From the NCBI RefSeq assembly GCF_002964765.1, contig NZ_PQCF01000031.1, positions 251,549 to 315,548 of the forward strand: a stretch of 64,000 nt of DNA, given 5' to 3'. Every line of letters begins with the position of its first letter. The first letter of the stretch is position 1. Position numbers and translations under genes: made by a program. Below, in pieces: positions 48,495-57,472 of the stretch. The notes under the pieces are model-generated. The model had not been told where the DNA came from. It worked only from the letters and a program-made list of their open reading frames with translations, and searched no databases. The DNA comes from Pseudoalteromonas sp. T1lg88 (GTDB taxonomy: Bacteria > Pseudomonadota > Gammaproteobacteria > Enterobacterales > Alteromonadaceae).

Positions 48495-48911
48495 CAGTGT
48501 GCCTTTTAGGGAAACGCCCGCCATTAAGAAGCCGGCGCCACATTCGAACTCGGTTTCACTGACAAATTCACGCTTTTTATAATAAGACTGGATATTCACC
48601 ACCGCATTCATACCCTCACGCTTGGCGCGCTCCTGCAAGGCCTTTAGGGCGCTCAGCATCACCCATTGACAGGCTTCCTTGTCGGACTTATTAAAAGCAT
48701 TGGTCTTTTGGTTAGTGGTCACCTCGCCGTAGGTTTCCTGCACCTCGCCATAAGCCTGATTACCGAAATACAGCGGCACATCAAGCAGGGCATTTTTAGC
48801 CTTAGTAGTTTCCAGCAATTCGGCGATATTGTATTGGCCTATATCGTCACGAGCCATGGCCGTATTTGCCGTTAGTGCCAGTCCCAGTGCTAAAAATACT
48901 GATTTTTTCAT
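48483..48911 (-). CDS. Small exported protein (YbjQ/heavy-metal-binding-like)
   Basis: 142 aa. Signal peptide MKKSVFLALGLALTANTAMA. Body: LDVPLYFGNQAYGEVQETYGEVTTNQKTNAF, DKEACQWVMLSALKALQERAKREGMNAVVNIQSYYK. The second part recalls the YbjQ domain (repeated A-L-x-x-R-A-K-x-x-G-A-N-A-V). Databases often call relatives 'excinuclease ATPase subunit', but no ATPase motif is present. Two bases after the MipA gene, and followed by a hairpin: last gene of the polyene operon in its present form. Confidence 0.75.
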   Translation of the reverse strand: MKKSVFLALGLALTANTAMARDDIGQYNIAELLETTKAKNALLDVPLYFGNQAYGEVQETYGEVTTNQKTNAFNKSDKEACQWVMLSALKALQERAKREGMNAVVNIQSYYKKREFVSETEFECGAGFLMAGVSLKGTLVKR

Positions 48912-48913
48912 CG

Positions 48914-49795
48914 TTAATTTCCCTCTACGTTATAAAACTTCCATGCCAGGCCGATGCCAAAGGCAAGATTATGATGTCGCTCAACCAAGGGGCTGTCGCG
49001 CCACACCGCATCCTTAATGCGGTAATACTTTACAAAGCCACCAAGCCACCAGCGCTTGCTGTCGTAATTGACACCCACGGACAACTCGCTGCCGCTGTAG
49101 CCGGATTGCGGCTTATATGCTTGGCGCTGCACCGTGCTTTGGTGCTCACCTACGCCGTAAAAATAATCAACATACTGGCTGCTGGCATAGTTAACTGCAC
49201 CGCGGGCGGTGATGCTCACCGTTTGCTCAGCCTCTTGCCAAAGTAATTGCTGCCATTGCATATAAGGGCCCATACGAAAGCCGATATCATCAATGGAAGT
49301 GAAATCAGTAGCCAGCGCCTTTCGCACAAACAAACCGCTTTTCAGGTAGTTATCACTACGTGGCTGTCCGGCAAAATAATAATCCAAGGCTGGACCTAAT
49401 TCAAATACCCAATCCAAGTCGTCCATACCCGAGCGGGCTTGATTGTCCTTGCTGTCCACCGCCAAACTGGCGGTCGCTGACACATCCAGGTGCCAGTTAT
49501 CACTTTGCCACAAATAGCCTACAGCGCTGTTGCGGTCGACACTCATGCGCTCACTGCGATAACGCACATAGGGCAAGGGCACGGTATACTTGTTATGCTC
49601 ACTCGAGCCGAGATAATGAGGTAAGGAGGTGGTAAAAACTCCCACGCCCAATTCCAGCTCACGGCTGCTTTTAACTGCGTCTTTCCCTGCCTTGTCTTCG
49701 ACGTTTTGAACACTGTCCTCATTAACCCCCTCGGCAAACGCGGGGGTCAAAGAGCATAGCAAAAGCAGCACATAAACCATCAATCCCTTGCGCAT
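48914..49795 (-). CDS. MipA/OmpV-family outer-membrane protein
   Basis: 293 aa, signal peptide GLMVYVLLLLCSLTPAFA, then barrel strands with ELELGVGVFTTSLPHYLGSSEHNKYTVPLPYVRYRSERM near the start and GSELSVGVNYDSKRWWLGGFVKYYRIKDAVW, ending in a Trp/Phe strand (AFGIGLAWKFYN). MipA/OmpV proteins scaffold murein enzymes or act as porins. It starts three bases beyond the last ketosynthase stop, so it is in the same operon and may serve the polyene's path to the outer membrane. Confidence 0.9.
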   Translation of the reverse strand: MRKGLMVYVLLLLCSLTPAFAEGVNEDSVQNVEDKAGKDAVKSSRELELGVGVFTTSLPHYLGSSEHNKYTVPLPYVRYRSERMSVDRNSAVGYLWQSDNWHLDVSATASLAVDSKDNQARSGMDDLDWVFELGPALDYYFAGQPRSDNYLKSGLFVRKALATDFTSIDDIGFRMGPYMQWQQLLWQEAEQTVSITARGAVNYASSQYVDYFYGVGEHQSTVQRQAYKPQSGYSGSELSVGVNYDSKRWWLGGFVKYYRIKDAVWRDSPLVERHHNLAFGIGLAWKFYNVEGN

Positions 49796-49798
49796 GGC

Positions 49799-51016
49799 TT
49801 AAACTCGCTTAAAGATCAAAGAGGTATTAATACCGCCGAAGGCAAAGTTATTACTCATCACGTAATCACAATCTAGTTCTGTGCCTTGTGTTAAGTAATC
49901 AAGCGGCGCGCATTGCTCGTCCACCGAGTCTAGGTTGATGGTGGGCGCAAACCAGCCATCACGCATCATCTCGATACTGGCCCAGGCTTCAATGGCGCCA
50001 CAGGCTCCCAAGGTATGGCCGAGGTAGCTCTTTAACGAGCTGATGGGCTTGGCGCCCAGGGCATTAAAGGTGGCATGAGATTCGGCGATATCACCGCGAT
50101 CCGTGGAGGTGCCATGAGCGTTAACATAACCTATCTGATCGGCACTAAGCTCGGCGTCTTGCAGCGCCATTTCAATGGCCACCTGCATGGTCTCACTGGT
50201 GGGCTGGGTGACATGCTGACCGTCAGAATTACAGCCAAAGCCGACGATTTCCGCCAATATGGTGGCACCGCGCGCCTTGGCGTGCTCATATTCTTCTAAG
50301 ATCAGAGTCCCGGCCCCCTCGCCTATGACCAAACCGTCCCGTTTACTGTCGAAAGGACGCGGCGTTGCCTTAGGGTTATCGTTGTTGCAACTGGTGGCGT
50401 ACAGGGTGTCGAACACCGCCGCCTCGGTAACGCACAGCTCTTCGGCACCCCCGGCCACCATCAGCTTTTGGCGGCCGTACTTAATGGCTTCATAGGCATA
50501 GCCTATGCCCTGAGAGCCCGAGGTACAAGCGGAGCTGGTGGTGATCACCCGGCCCTTAAGACCGAAAAATACACCGATATTCACCGGCGCCGTGTGCGCC
50601 ATCATCTGAATATAGCTGGTGGCAGTCACGCCACTCATCTGTCCCGACTTCATCATATCGGCAAAGGCAATGAGCGGTGGTGTTGAGCCGGTAGATGAGC
50701 CATAGGCAATACCGGTATCACCATTGGTCAACGCCGGATGCCCCAGCAGCTCGGCCTGTTGCAAGGCACGTTCGGTGGCCACTGTGGCCATTAGGGCCAC
50801 ACGGCCCATGGAACGCACCATTTTGCGTTTATAATGGCTTGGGCGCTCAAAATGGGTGACAGGCGCCGCCAACTTGGTATTGAGATCGCTGATATCATCC
50901 CACTGCCCCATGGTTTGCACGGCATTTTCGCCACGCTCAAGGGCTGTACGGAAGCTCGACCAATCATCACCTAAGGCCGTAATACAGGACATGCCCGTAA
51001 TCACCACACGTTTCAT
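49799..51016 (-). CDS. Aryl-polyene beta-ketoacyl-ACP synthase (FabF-like) A
   Basis: 405 aa. Catalytic Cys in ITTSSACTSGSQGIGYAYEA (about residue 165), His in VNAHGTSTDRGD, Lys/His in SLKSYLGHTLGACGA. All four residues of a working condensing enzyme are present, thus not a Cys-less chain-length factor. Extends the polyene by two carbons per cycle with ACP-bound malonyl. TAATG overlap with the ketoreductase gene. Confidence 0.93.
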   Translation of the reverse strand: MKRVVITGMSCITALGDDWSSFRTALERGENAVQTMGQWDDISDLNTKLAAPVTHFERPSHYKRKMVRSMGRVALMATVATERALQQAELLGHPALTNGDTGIAYGSSTGSTPPLIAFADMMKSGQMSGVTATSYIQMMAHTAPVNIGVFFGLKGRVITTSSACTSGSQGIGYAYEAIKYGRQKLMVAGGAEELCVTEAAVFDTLYATSCNNDNPKATPRPFDSKRDGLVIGEGAGTLILEEYEHAKARGATILAEIVGFGCNSDGQHVTQPTSETMQVAIEMALQDAELSADQIGYVNAHGTSTDRGDIAESHATFNALGAKPISSLKSYLGHTLGACGAIEAWASIEMMRDGWFAPTINLDSVDEQCAPLDYLTQGTELDCDYVMSNNFAFGGINTSLIFKRV

Positions 51017-51741
51017 TATACTAATCCACCATTGACGGAAATAACCTGACGGGTAATGTAACCCGCCTGATCCGAGGCCAAGAAGGCCACGGTTGCAGCC
51101 ACTTCATCGACACTGCCCATGCGTCGCATCGGCACATGTTCAAGCAGCATCTTGGTATCGAGCTCGGCGGTCATCTCGGTTTCAATCAAACCTGGCGCCA
51201 CACAGTTTACCGTGATTTTACGCTTGGCCAGCTCCAGCGATAACGCCTTTGTAGCACCTATAATACCGGCCTTGGCGGCACTGTAGTTTACCTGGCCACG
51301 GTTTCCGGCGATACCCGACACGGAAGCCAAAGTAATAATACGCCCCCCCTTGCGGGCACTGACCATGGGCATAACCACAGGGCGTACGACATTATAAAAT
51401 CCATCAAGGCCTGTGCTTATCACAGTATCCCATTCCTCGTCTGTCATCGCCGGAAAGGCAGTGTCTCGGGTAACGCCTGCATTACACACCACGCCATAAT
51501 AGGCGCCGTTGGCAGCGATATCCGCTTCCAGCTCTTGCTTGGCCTGGGCTCGGTCGGTGACATCAAAAACAAGAATATTAACCGCTCGACCTAAGGCGCT
51601 AATTTGCTCGGCTACCTGCTCGGCCAAGGCCACCTGCGAGCGGCAATGCAGCGTAATATCAAAACCTTGCTCTGCCAATTGCAGCGCCACGGCCTTGCCG
51701 ATCCCACGGCTAGAGCCGGTCACTAAAATACGTCTGTTCAT
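51016..51741 (-). CDS. 3-ketoacyl-ACP reductase (FabG-like)
   Basis: 241 aa. TGSSRGIGKAVA cofactor loop, NAGVTRD, catalytic Ser in LASVSGIAG, YSAAKAG (Tyr-x-x-x-Lys) and C-terminal GYITRQVISVNGGLV. Reduces the 3-keto intermediate of each cycle. ATGA overlap with the dehydratase upstream and TAATG overlap with ketosynthase A. ORF order KS-DH-KR-KS is the usual polyene core. Confidence 0.94.
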   Translation of the reverse strand: MNRRILVTGSSRGIGKAVALQLAEQGFDITLHCRSQVALAEQVAEQISALGRAVNILVFDVTDRAQAKQELEADIAANGAYYGVVCNAGVTRDTAFPAMTDEEWDTVISTGLDGFYNVVRPVVMPMVSARKGGRIITLASVSGIAGNRGQVNYSAAKAGIIGATKALSLELAKRKITVNCVAPGLIETEMTAELDTKMLLEHVPMRRMGSVDEVAATVAFLASDQAGYITRQVISVNGGLV

Positions 51742-52193
51742 TGATTTTCCTTAATAAATTTCATTGGATCGGCGGGTTGGAAAACATTAATTTTGGCTTC
51801 GACCAAACAATCACCCTGATCTTCAATACGACAAGCAAATACACTTAAGCCGGACTCGTCCTGGATCACCTTTTCGACCAGAATATCCAACAAGATGCCC
51901 TTGTCAAAGCGCGGTTTATGACAGCGAATTTTACGACTGCCGAGAAGAAAACCAATTTTAATTTCCCGACTCTGATCCAGGTCATGGGCGCCGGCATAGG
52001 CGGCAATGGCCTGCGCCATATATTCGCTGCCGATATAACTTGGCACCGCACCCATCTGGGCATCATAAAAGGGGCTATTTTCACGTATGCGCACCTGACA
52101 ATGGGCACTGTCGTCGTCAAACGCAACGAGAGAGTCGATCAACACCATGGGCGGGCGATGAGCGATAAGTTCCGTCATGCTTATCTCACGCAT
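51738..52193 (-). CDS. 3-hydroxyacyl-ACP dehydratase (ApeP-like, hot-dog)
   Basis: 151 aa hot-dog fold: MTELIAHRPPMVLIDSLVAFDD, AVPSYIGSEYMAQAIAAYAGAHD with the catalytic Glu, IGFLLGSRKIRCHKPRF. Matches ApeP-family dehydratases of aryl polyene clusters, which remove water without an enoyl-reductase step so double bonds accumulate. Eight-base overlap with ketosynthase B. Confidence 0.88.
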   Translation of the reverse strand: MREISMTELIAHRPPMVLIDSLVAFDDDSAHCQVRIRENSPFYDAQMGAVPSYIGSEYMAQAIAAYAGAHDLDQSREIKIGFLLGSRKIRCHKPRFDKGILLDILVEKVIQDESGLSVFACRIEDQGDCLVEAKINVFQPADPMKFIKENQ

Positions 52194-53406
52194 CGACTGC
52201 TCCGATAATTAAACTGGCATTATTGCCACCAAAGGCAAAAGAATTACTCATACAGATTGTTGGAATTTTCATTATTGGTTGTTGTAATACATGGATTGGT
52301 GCCAAGTCGGCATCCAGCGCATAACCACTGTGCCAAGGCAAAGGTGTTACCGATGGCGGTGCCTGCGCCCCTAAACGCTGTTGTTCGATAAGCAGCCAGC
52401 ACAAGCCCGCTTCTATGGCGCCGGCAGCGCCCAAGGTGTGCCCGGTTAAGTGCTTGGTCGAGCTTACAGGCACAGCGTCGGTAAACAACTCGGCGATGGC
52501 CTTGGCTTCCATTTCATCATTTTTCGGCGTCGCCGTGCCATGGGCATTAACATAATCTATCTCGGCTGGGCTTAGCTTGGCTTGTGCCAAAGCCTGACGC
52601 ATGGCCGCAAGAGCACCGCTGCCGCTAGGCTCGGGCGCTGACATATGGTGCGCATCCGAGCTGGCACCGCTACCTAGTAGGGCACAAGAACTCTCGCCCA
52701 AATCGCGCTCGCGGCTCATCACAAAGAGCGCGGCTCCCTCACCTATATTAATGCCATCACGTTCACCACCAAAAGGCTGGCACAGGCCACTGCTGGTCGA
52801 CGCCAGGGCACTGAAGCCATTAATAGTAAGCTGACACAAGCTGTCGGCGCCTCCGCAGATCACCGCATCGGCTAAACCGGCGGCCAATAAACCCTTGGCA
52901 CTGCTTAAAGCCTTGGCGCTGGAGCTGCAGGCCGTGGAAATACTGTAGGCAATACCTTCTAAACCTAGCTTTTCCTTGATATAGGCGGCGGGTGCGTCAA
53001 GAGCCTGCTGATGATAATGGTAATCCTCGGGCCAATTGCCGGTTTGTGCTTTATGCTTGCGGGCCCGCTCACCGTCGTAAATATCGGCGGTGCTGGTACC
53101 GACAACCACGGCAATGCGCGCCGGACTATAGCGCTCGCGCATACGCGCCAGCGTCGGTGCCAATTGCTGCAACGCAAGGTCTATAAGGCGATTATTGCGC
53201 TGCTTGGCAGTTAAAGGAATTGCCTGCACCAGGCCCACATAAGGGTCTTGCTGATCCGTTTGGTCACCGTAATGTAAACCACTGCCCTGTGTTAGGGGAG
53301 TGATAGCATCGCCGGCTAACTCCTGGTTGGATAGCGCCTGTAAATGCTGCGCCTTATCCGTGCCCAAGGCGCTGACTATGCCTAAATCATTTAACCATGC
53401 CCTCAT
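52186..53406 (-). CDS. Aryl-polyene beta-ketoacyl-ACP synthase B
   Basis: 406 aa. Cys in YSISTACSSSAKALSSAKG, His in VNAHGTATPKND, Lys/His in SSTKHLTGHTLGAAGAIEAG. Diverged from ketosynthase A and with a different N-terminus (MRAWLNDLGIVSALGTDKA). It also keeps the active Cys. In known clusters two KS-like proteins form a KS/CLF pair; which of these would be the partner is unclear. ATGA overlap with the lipoprotein gene. Confidence 0.93.
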   Translation of the reverse strand: MRAWLNDLGIVSALGTDKAQHLQALSNQELAGDAITPLTQGSGLHYGDQTDQQDPYVGLVQAIPLTAKQRNNRLIDLALQQLAPTLARMRERYSPARIAVVVGTSTADIYDGERARKHKAQTGNWPEDYHYHQQALDAPAAYIKEKLGLEGIAYSISTACSSSAKALSSAKGLLAAGLADAVICGGADSLCQLTINGFSALASTSSGLCQPFGGERDGINIGEGAALFVMSRERDLGESSCALLGSGASSDAHHMSAPEPSGSGALAAMRQALAQAKLSPAEIDYVNAHGTATPKNDEMEAKAIAELFTDAVPVSSTKHLTGHTLGAAGAIEAGLCWLLIEQQRLGAQAPPSVTPLPWHSGYALDADLAPIHVLQQPIMKIPTICMSNSFAFGGNNASLIIGAVDA

Positions 53407-53993
53407 GGCTTCACCTCTTCAAAGCGGATCTCGTAGTGATGAATTTTATTGTTCAATATGATCACCTCGCCGCCATAACGTATATCCAGCAAGCTGGTAT
53501 CATTTTGGCGCAGCTCGCGGATAAGTTCGCCGCCTTGGCGATATTCAATCAAGTGCGCCCCTTTTAAATGTTTATTTAATTGGGCCACAGGCCAATGTAC
53601 CAGTTGAATATCGGCCAGGATATAACTTGGATCCATATCCTCGGCGGCAATAAAGCGCTGGGCCGCCACGCCTTGCTCGGCGTTGTAGCTCAAGGTAAAA
53701 ACGGGTAAACCGGCAGCGCTCATCAAGGCTAAACGCAGCTCGCCTTCGCCATTGATGGCCACTTGACTCAGCAGAGCCTGCTGAGTTTGTGCCTTGGTAA
53801 CAAACATACGCTTTTGCCACTGACTGTTAAGCAGCTCAGAAGGCGGCGCGCTCAGTGCTAAGCCAACCTCGGCACTGAACATCACGGCTTTATCCTTTAC
53901 CTCCGGCTCCACGGGGCTGTAACTGGCGCAACCGCTAAGCACTAAAAGTAGCAGCAGACATAAGCAGCGCATTAACAGGGCTCCATTTGGCAC
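53403..53993 (-). CDS. DUF3261-type lipoprotein of aryl-polyene cluster
   Basis: 196 aa with LLLVLSGCASYSPVEP (lipobox SGC, Cys22). The mature part, with LPVFTLSYNAEQGVAAQRFIA and IQLVHWPVAQLNKHLKGAHL, fits DUF3261, found almost only in aryl polyene loci. Probably an outer-membrane lipoprotein for transport. Its first 22 bases overlap the 3' end of the oxidoreductase gene. Confidence 0.85.
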   Translation of the reverse strand: MPNGALLMRCLCLLLLLVLSGCASYSPVEPEVKDKAVMFSAEVGLALSAPPSELLNSQWQKRMFVTKAQTQQALLSQVAINGEGELRLALMSAAGLPVFTLSYNAEQGVAAQRFIAAEDMDPSYILADIQLVHWPVAQLNKHLKGAHLIEYRQGGELIRELRQNDTSLLDIRYGGEVIILNNKIHHYEIRFEEVKP

Positions 53994-55222
53994 AATTGTG
54001 CCAACACATCTAATCGGCGCTCGCTTTGCACCACATAAGGGTTGTTCGCATCCCAGGCATAACCGGCGAGGATAGCACTGATCATACGGCGCACTTCATC
54101 GCTTTGCTCGGGATAGAAAATCACGTCCTGAAAGCGGGTGTCATACCAGGCATTAACAAAGGTTTTAAAGCACTCAACTCCGCGTTTAAGCGGGGTAGAA
54201 AACTCGCCTTCAAAGTCCGCCTGATCACCGCGCAAATGCGCATCGACCACCGGGGCCACCAAGGAGGCGGATTTTAGCGCTATGGTCACCCCGGATGAAA
54301 ATACCGGGTCTAAAAACTCTCCGGCATTGCCCAGCAAGGCATAGTGTTTGCCGTATAGGCTGGATACATCGGCGGAATAGCCGCCCAGGGTTTGCACCGG
54401 GTTAACCGCTTGCGCATCAGCCAGCAGGTCGGCCAGATTTGGCTCAGCCTTCACCTTGGCCCAGAGATTGTCCTCATTGATAATAGAGGTATCAAAATGA
54501 TGAGGCTCACCCACCACGCCCAGGCTTGCAGTACCATCGGCAAAAGGGATCAACCAATACCAGATATCTCTGTGCTCGGGGTGCACGCTAATAAGGATTT
54601 TATTACGGTCAAAGCGACTGGCCTTGATGCCGTCTTTAACATGGCAAAAATAGGCGCTGCGCGATGGTAAGCTTGAGGGCTTATCCAAATCCAATAAACG
54701 CGGCAACACCCGACCAAAACCACTGGCATCAAGGACAAAGCGGCTATGCAGCTGGTATTGCTCCTCGCCCTGAGTTACCGTCAACAGCATGCCATCCTCT
54801 TGCTCGGTGATCGTCTGCACTCTATGGCCGTAACAGATATCCACGCCCTTGGCGGCGGCGGCATCGGCAAGCAGCTTGTCGAAATTAGCACGCTTTACCT
54901 GATAAGTGGTGCCGCGACCCGGGCTAAATTTATCGGTAAAGTCGATTTGGGTGTCTGTACCACGGTAGTGAAAGGCAGCGCCATTTTTAAACTGAAATGC
55001 CTGAGTTTCGGCATGCTCGTCCACCACCTTGTCCATGCCGGCCTCGGCGAGAAAGTGCATACACTGAGGTAACAGGCTCTCACCTATGGAAAATCGCGGA
55101 AAATGCTGCCCTTCCAAGACCTTTACCTGCCAACCCAATTGCTGTAACAAGGCACTGGCCAGGGCGCCTGATGGGCCCGCACCTATCACTACTACATCCA
55201 CTGTACAATCATTGTTTGTCAT
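53972..55222 (-). CDS. FAD-dependent oxidoreductase (halogenase/GGR-like)
   Basis: 416 aa. VVVIGAGPSGALASALLQQLGW binds FAD, FPRFSIGESLLPQCM is the tryptophan-halogenase/geranylgeranyl-reductase-type motif and GNAGEFLDPVFSSGVTIALKSA the second FAD loop. The halogenase WxWxIP pattern is not intact (it reads WYWLIPFADG), so halogenation is not claimed. In polyene clusters this flavoprotein is thought to tailor the aryl head or to hydroxylate it. Fourteen-base overlap with the exporter gene. Confidence 0.88.
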   Translation of the reverse strand: MTNNDCTVDVVVIGAGPSGALASALLQQLGWQVKVLEGQHFPRFSIGESLLPQCMHFLAEAGMDKVVDEHAETQAFQFKNGAAFHYRGTDTQIDFTDKFSPGRGTTYQVKRANFDKLLADAAAAKGVDICYGHRVQTITEQEDGMLLTVTQGEEQYQLHSRFVLDASGFGRVLPRLLDLDKPSSLPSRSAYFCHVKDGIKASRFDRNKILISVHPEHRDIWYWLIPFADGTASLGVVGEPHHFDTSIINEDNLWAKVKAEPNLADLLADAQAVNPVQTLGGYSADVSSLYGKHYALLGNAGEFLDPVFSSGVTIALKSASLVAPVVDAHLRGDQADFEGEFSTPLKRGVECFKTFVNAWYDTRFQDVIFYPEQSDEVRRMISAILAGYAWDANNPYVVQSERRLDVLAQLCQMEPC

Positions 55223-57470
55223 TATTATTCTCGATACTTAAAGGTGCCAAAAAGTAAACCACCAGCAGCCCCAGTAATACGGCACCACCAAATTGGCTTA
55301 TCGCAGGCGTTTTGGAAAAAATCAGCATGGCAAAGACCGCCAGCGACGACAGTGCCGACAGGCTAATTGCCACCAGGGTATGGGCACTGTGGCCGCCCTG
55401 ACGATAGAAAATAAAGTAATCCACTGCCAGTGCCAACACCAGAATAAGTCCCAGGGTATGAAACACGGATATGGCGCTGAACTGGGCAATCACACTGACG
55501 ATCAGCGCCGTGGCCAAAGCCAACCAAGCCGCCATTTTAAGGCCATGACGCCAGCCAAAGCTAAATACGAAAATCAATATAATGGCCACTGCCGCCAATA
55601 ATAAGGCAAGGTGAATTCCACGATGAAAATGCGCCAACATGGCACTGAGCTGCCCCGGCACATCGACAATCGCCACATAATCATAATGGGTACCTAGGAG
55701 CTGTAATTGCGCTGCACTGACGGAGCTGACATTGAGCAGGGAATAGACAGCGCCATCAAGGTGCACCACATCGCTAAAGGCTTCATTGAGGGGGCCGCTG
55801 ACAAAGGCATCATAATCCAATAGTGCTGCGCTCGTCGGTGCAATGGCTTGGCCGCTAAAGGCTTGCAATGGCATAAATACGCCGCTTGCCACCGCCTTAT
55901 TATAGGCCGCTGCATTCTCCTGCTGACGAGTCAGACTGGGCAAGGCACGGCTAAGGCCTTGCGCCCGAGCACCTTGCTCTTCCAACCAGGCGCTAACTTG
56001 CTCTTCGCGCCTCAGCAGCTGCTGCACATCCTCGCCCTTAAGGATTAAGCGCTGTATCGGCTCGGCGCCTTGTAAATACATCTGATGCTTAACTTGGGTG
56101 TCCATCAACTTGGCGCTGCTGGCATTAAAGCTGGCGATGGAGTCATTACTGGCAGGCATACGCCACCAGCTCAGTAGCACGCACAGCAGCGCCAGGACCA
56201 GGTAGACCTTGCCACTGTGGCATCTAGCCTGGCTTTGCCACTTAAGGCCAAGATCGGCACCCGATACTACAGAAGCACGAAAACTCAAGGTCATGGCCAC
56301 AGGAGCCAGACAGAAGCGGGTAAACACCCAGGCACCTACTAAGCCGGCGACCACAAAGATGGCTACATCTTGCAGCAAGACCAAGGGTGCGCTAAGAAAA
56401 CACAAATAGCCGATGGCGGTTGAACACAGCGCCAACAGCAGGCCACGTTTAAGGGCACGGGAATATCGGCCTTGCTGCGCGGCTTTGTCCGCTAAGGCAT
56501 GAAACGCATAGTCTATGGCGACCCCAATCAAGGTGGTGGCAAAGACCAGGGTCAGTAGATGGATCTCCTGGCGCAGCAATAACAGCGCCAAAAGACCACT
56601 GAGTATGGCGGTACTCACCGTCAGCATACTCACCCACAAGGGCCAGGCACCGCGCAAGGACAAGAATACAAAAAGAGACAACAAGACAACGCTGGCAATA
56701 CCAAAGCGGTTCATTTCCCATTTTGCCTGAGTGGCATTTTCGGCATTATGAAACAGTAAACCGGAATAACGCACTTGCACCTGGGGGTAGCTTAGTTGCA
56801 ACTGGTCTAAAAGCTCATCTATGGCCGCGGCGGTACGCTCCGTGGCACTGATGCTGCTTACACTTTCATGCGTTTGCGCCAGCAAAATCCACACCGGCTC
56901 ACCCTGCTCATCCCGACCTTGTAATTTACCATCCACCAGGGTCAGGGCTTGCTCGCCACTGAGGGCACTGACAAAGCTGTAGGTGGCCAAGGACATATCC
57001 CGGCTCAGGCTCTGGCTTAACCAGGGCGAGGCAGTTTGCACCAACTGGCGCTGAAAGTAGTGATTAAATTGCGCGGGGTCGGCAATGGCCTGAGCATATT
57101 CAGGGCTCATCAGAGCGCCGCGATAAGGCGCATAAAAGTCGATAATTTGCGTTAACTGCGGCTGCTGCTCTTGCACCTTAAGGCCAGCGTGCGCCAAACC
57201 CTGAGCCAACTCTAGATAAGCTTGCGCACTGTTTGCACCTTGCAGCGAAAAAACCAGACGCTGTTGCTGCTCACCAAGCAGCTGTTGCTGGGCTCGATAA
57301 AAGTCTTGAGCCTGCTTGCCTGGGCTTTGCTCATTTGAAACGGGTGTCAACAAGGCCAGCATATCGCTTTTAATGGCAATGGGTTTGAGCTGCCACAGCA
57401 AGGCGATGCCTGCTACCAGCAGCAGAGGCATTAAAGTCAGGACCAAGGCGCGGCTAACCCAATGTTTCAT
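55209..57470 (-). CDS. MMPL/RND-type exporter
   Basis: 753 aa with twelve spans arranged 1+5, 1+5 and two large periplasmic domains (about 40-230 and 430-580). MMPL-like stretches: FGIASVVLLSLFVFLSLRGAWPLWVS, TLVFATTLIGVAIDYAFHALADKAA and LGLILVLALAVDYFIFYRQGG, each with the charged residue of the proton relay. Likely moves the aryl polyene lipid across the envelope with LolA-like and lipoprotein partners. Starts two bases after the LolA-like gene. Confidence 0.93.
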   Translation of the reverse strand: MKHWVSRALVLTLMPLLLVAGIALLWQLKPIAIKSDMLALLTPVSNEQSPGKQAQDFYRAQQQLLGEQQQRLVFSLQGANSAQAYLELAQGLAHAGLKVQEQQPQLTQIIDFYAPYRGALMSPEYAQAIADPAQFNHYFQRQLVQTASPWLSQSLSRDMSLATYSFVSALSGEQALTLVDGKLQGRDEQGEPVWILLAQTHESVSSISATERTAAAIDELLDQLQLSYPQVQVRYSGLLFHNAENATQAKWEMNRFGIASVVLLSLFVFLSLRGAWPLWVSMLTVSTAILSGLLALLLLRQEIHLLTLVFATTLIGVAIDYAFHALADKAAQQGRYSRALKRGLLLALCSTAIGYLCFLSAPLVLLQDVAIFVVAGLVGAWVFTRFCLAPVAMTLSFRASVVSGADLGLKWQSQARCHSGKVYLVLALLCVLLSWWRMPASNDSIASFNASSAKLMDTQVKHQMYLQGAEPIQRLILKGEDVQQLLRREEQVSAWLEEQGARAQGLSRALPSLTRQQENAAAYNKAVASGVFMPLQAFSGQAIAPTSAALLDYDAFVSGPLNEAFSDVVHLDGAVYSLLNVSSVSAAQLQLLGTHYDYVAIVDVPGQLSAMLAHFHRGIHLALLLAAVAIILIFVFSFGWRHGLKMAAWLALATALIVSVIAQFSAISVFHTLGLILVLALAVDYFIFYRQGGHSAHTLVAISLSALSSLAVFAMLIFSKTPAISQFGGAVLLGLLVVYFLAPLSIENNNDKQ

Positions 57471-57472
57471 AG

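Noticed and set aside
48483..48911. Excinuclease ATPase subunit
   Set aside because: Common database label, but the 142-aa exported protein has no Walker or UvrA motifs.
53972..55222. Flavin-dependent tryptophan halogenase
   Set aside because: FAD and FPRFSIGESLLP motifs fit, but the WxWxIP halogenase motif is not intact.
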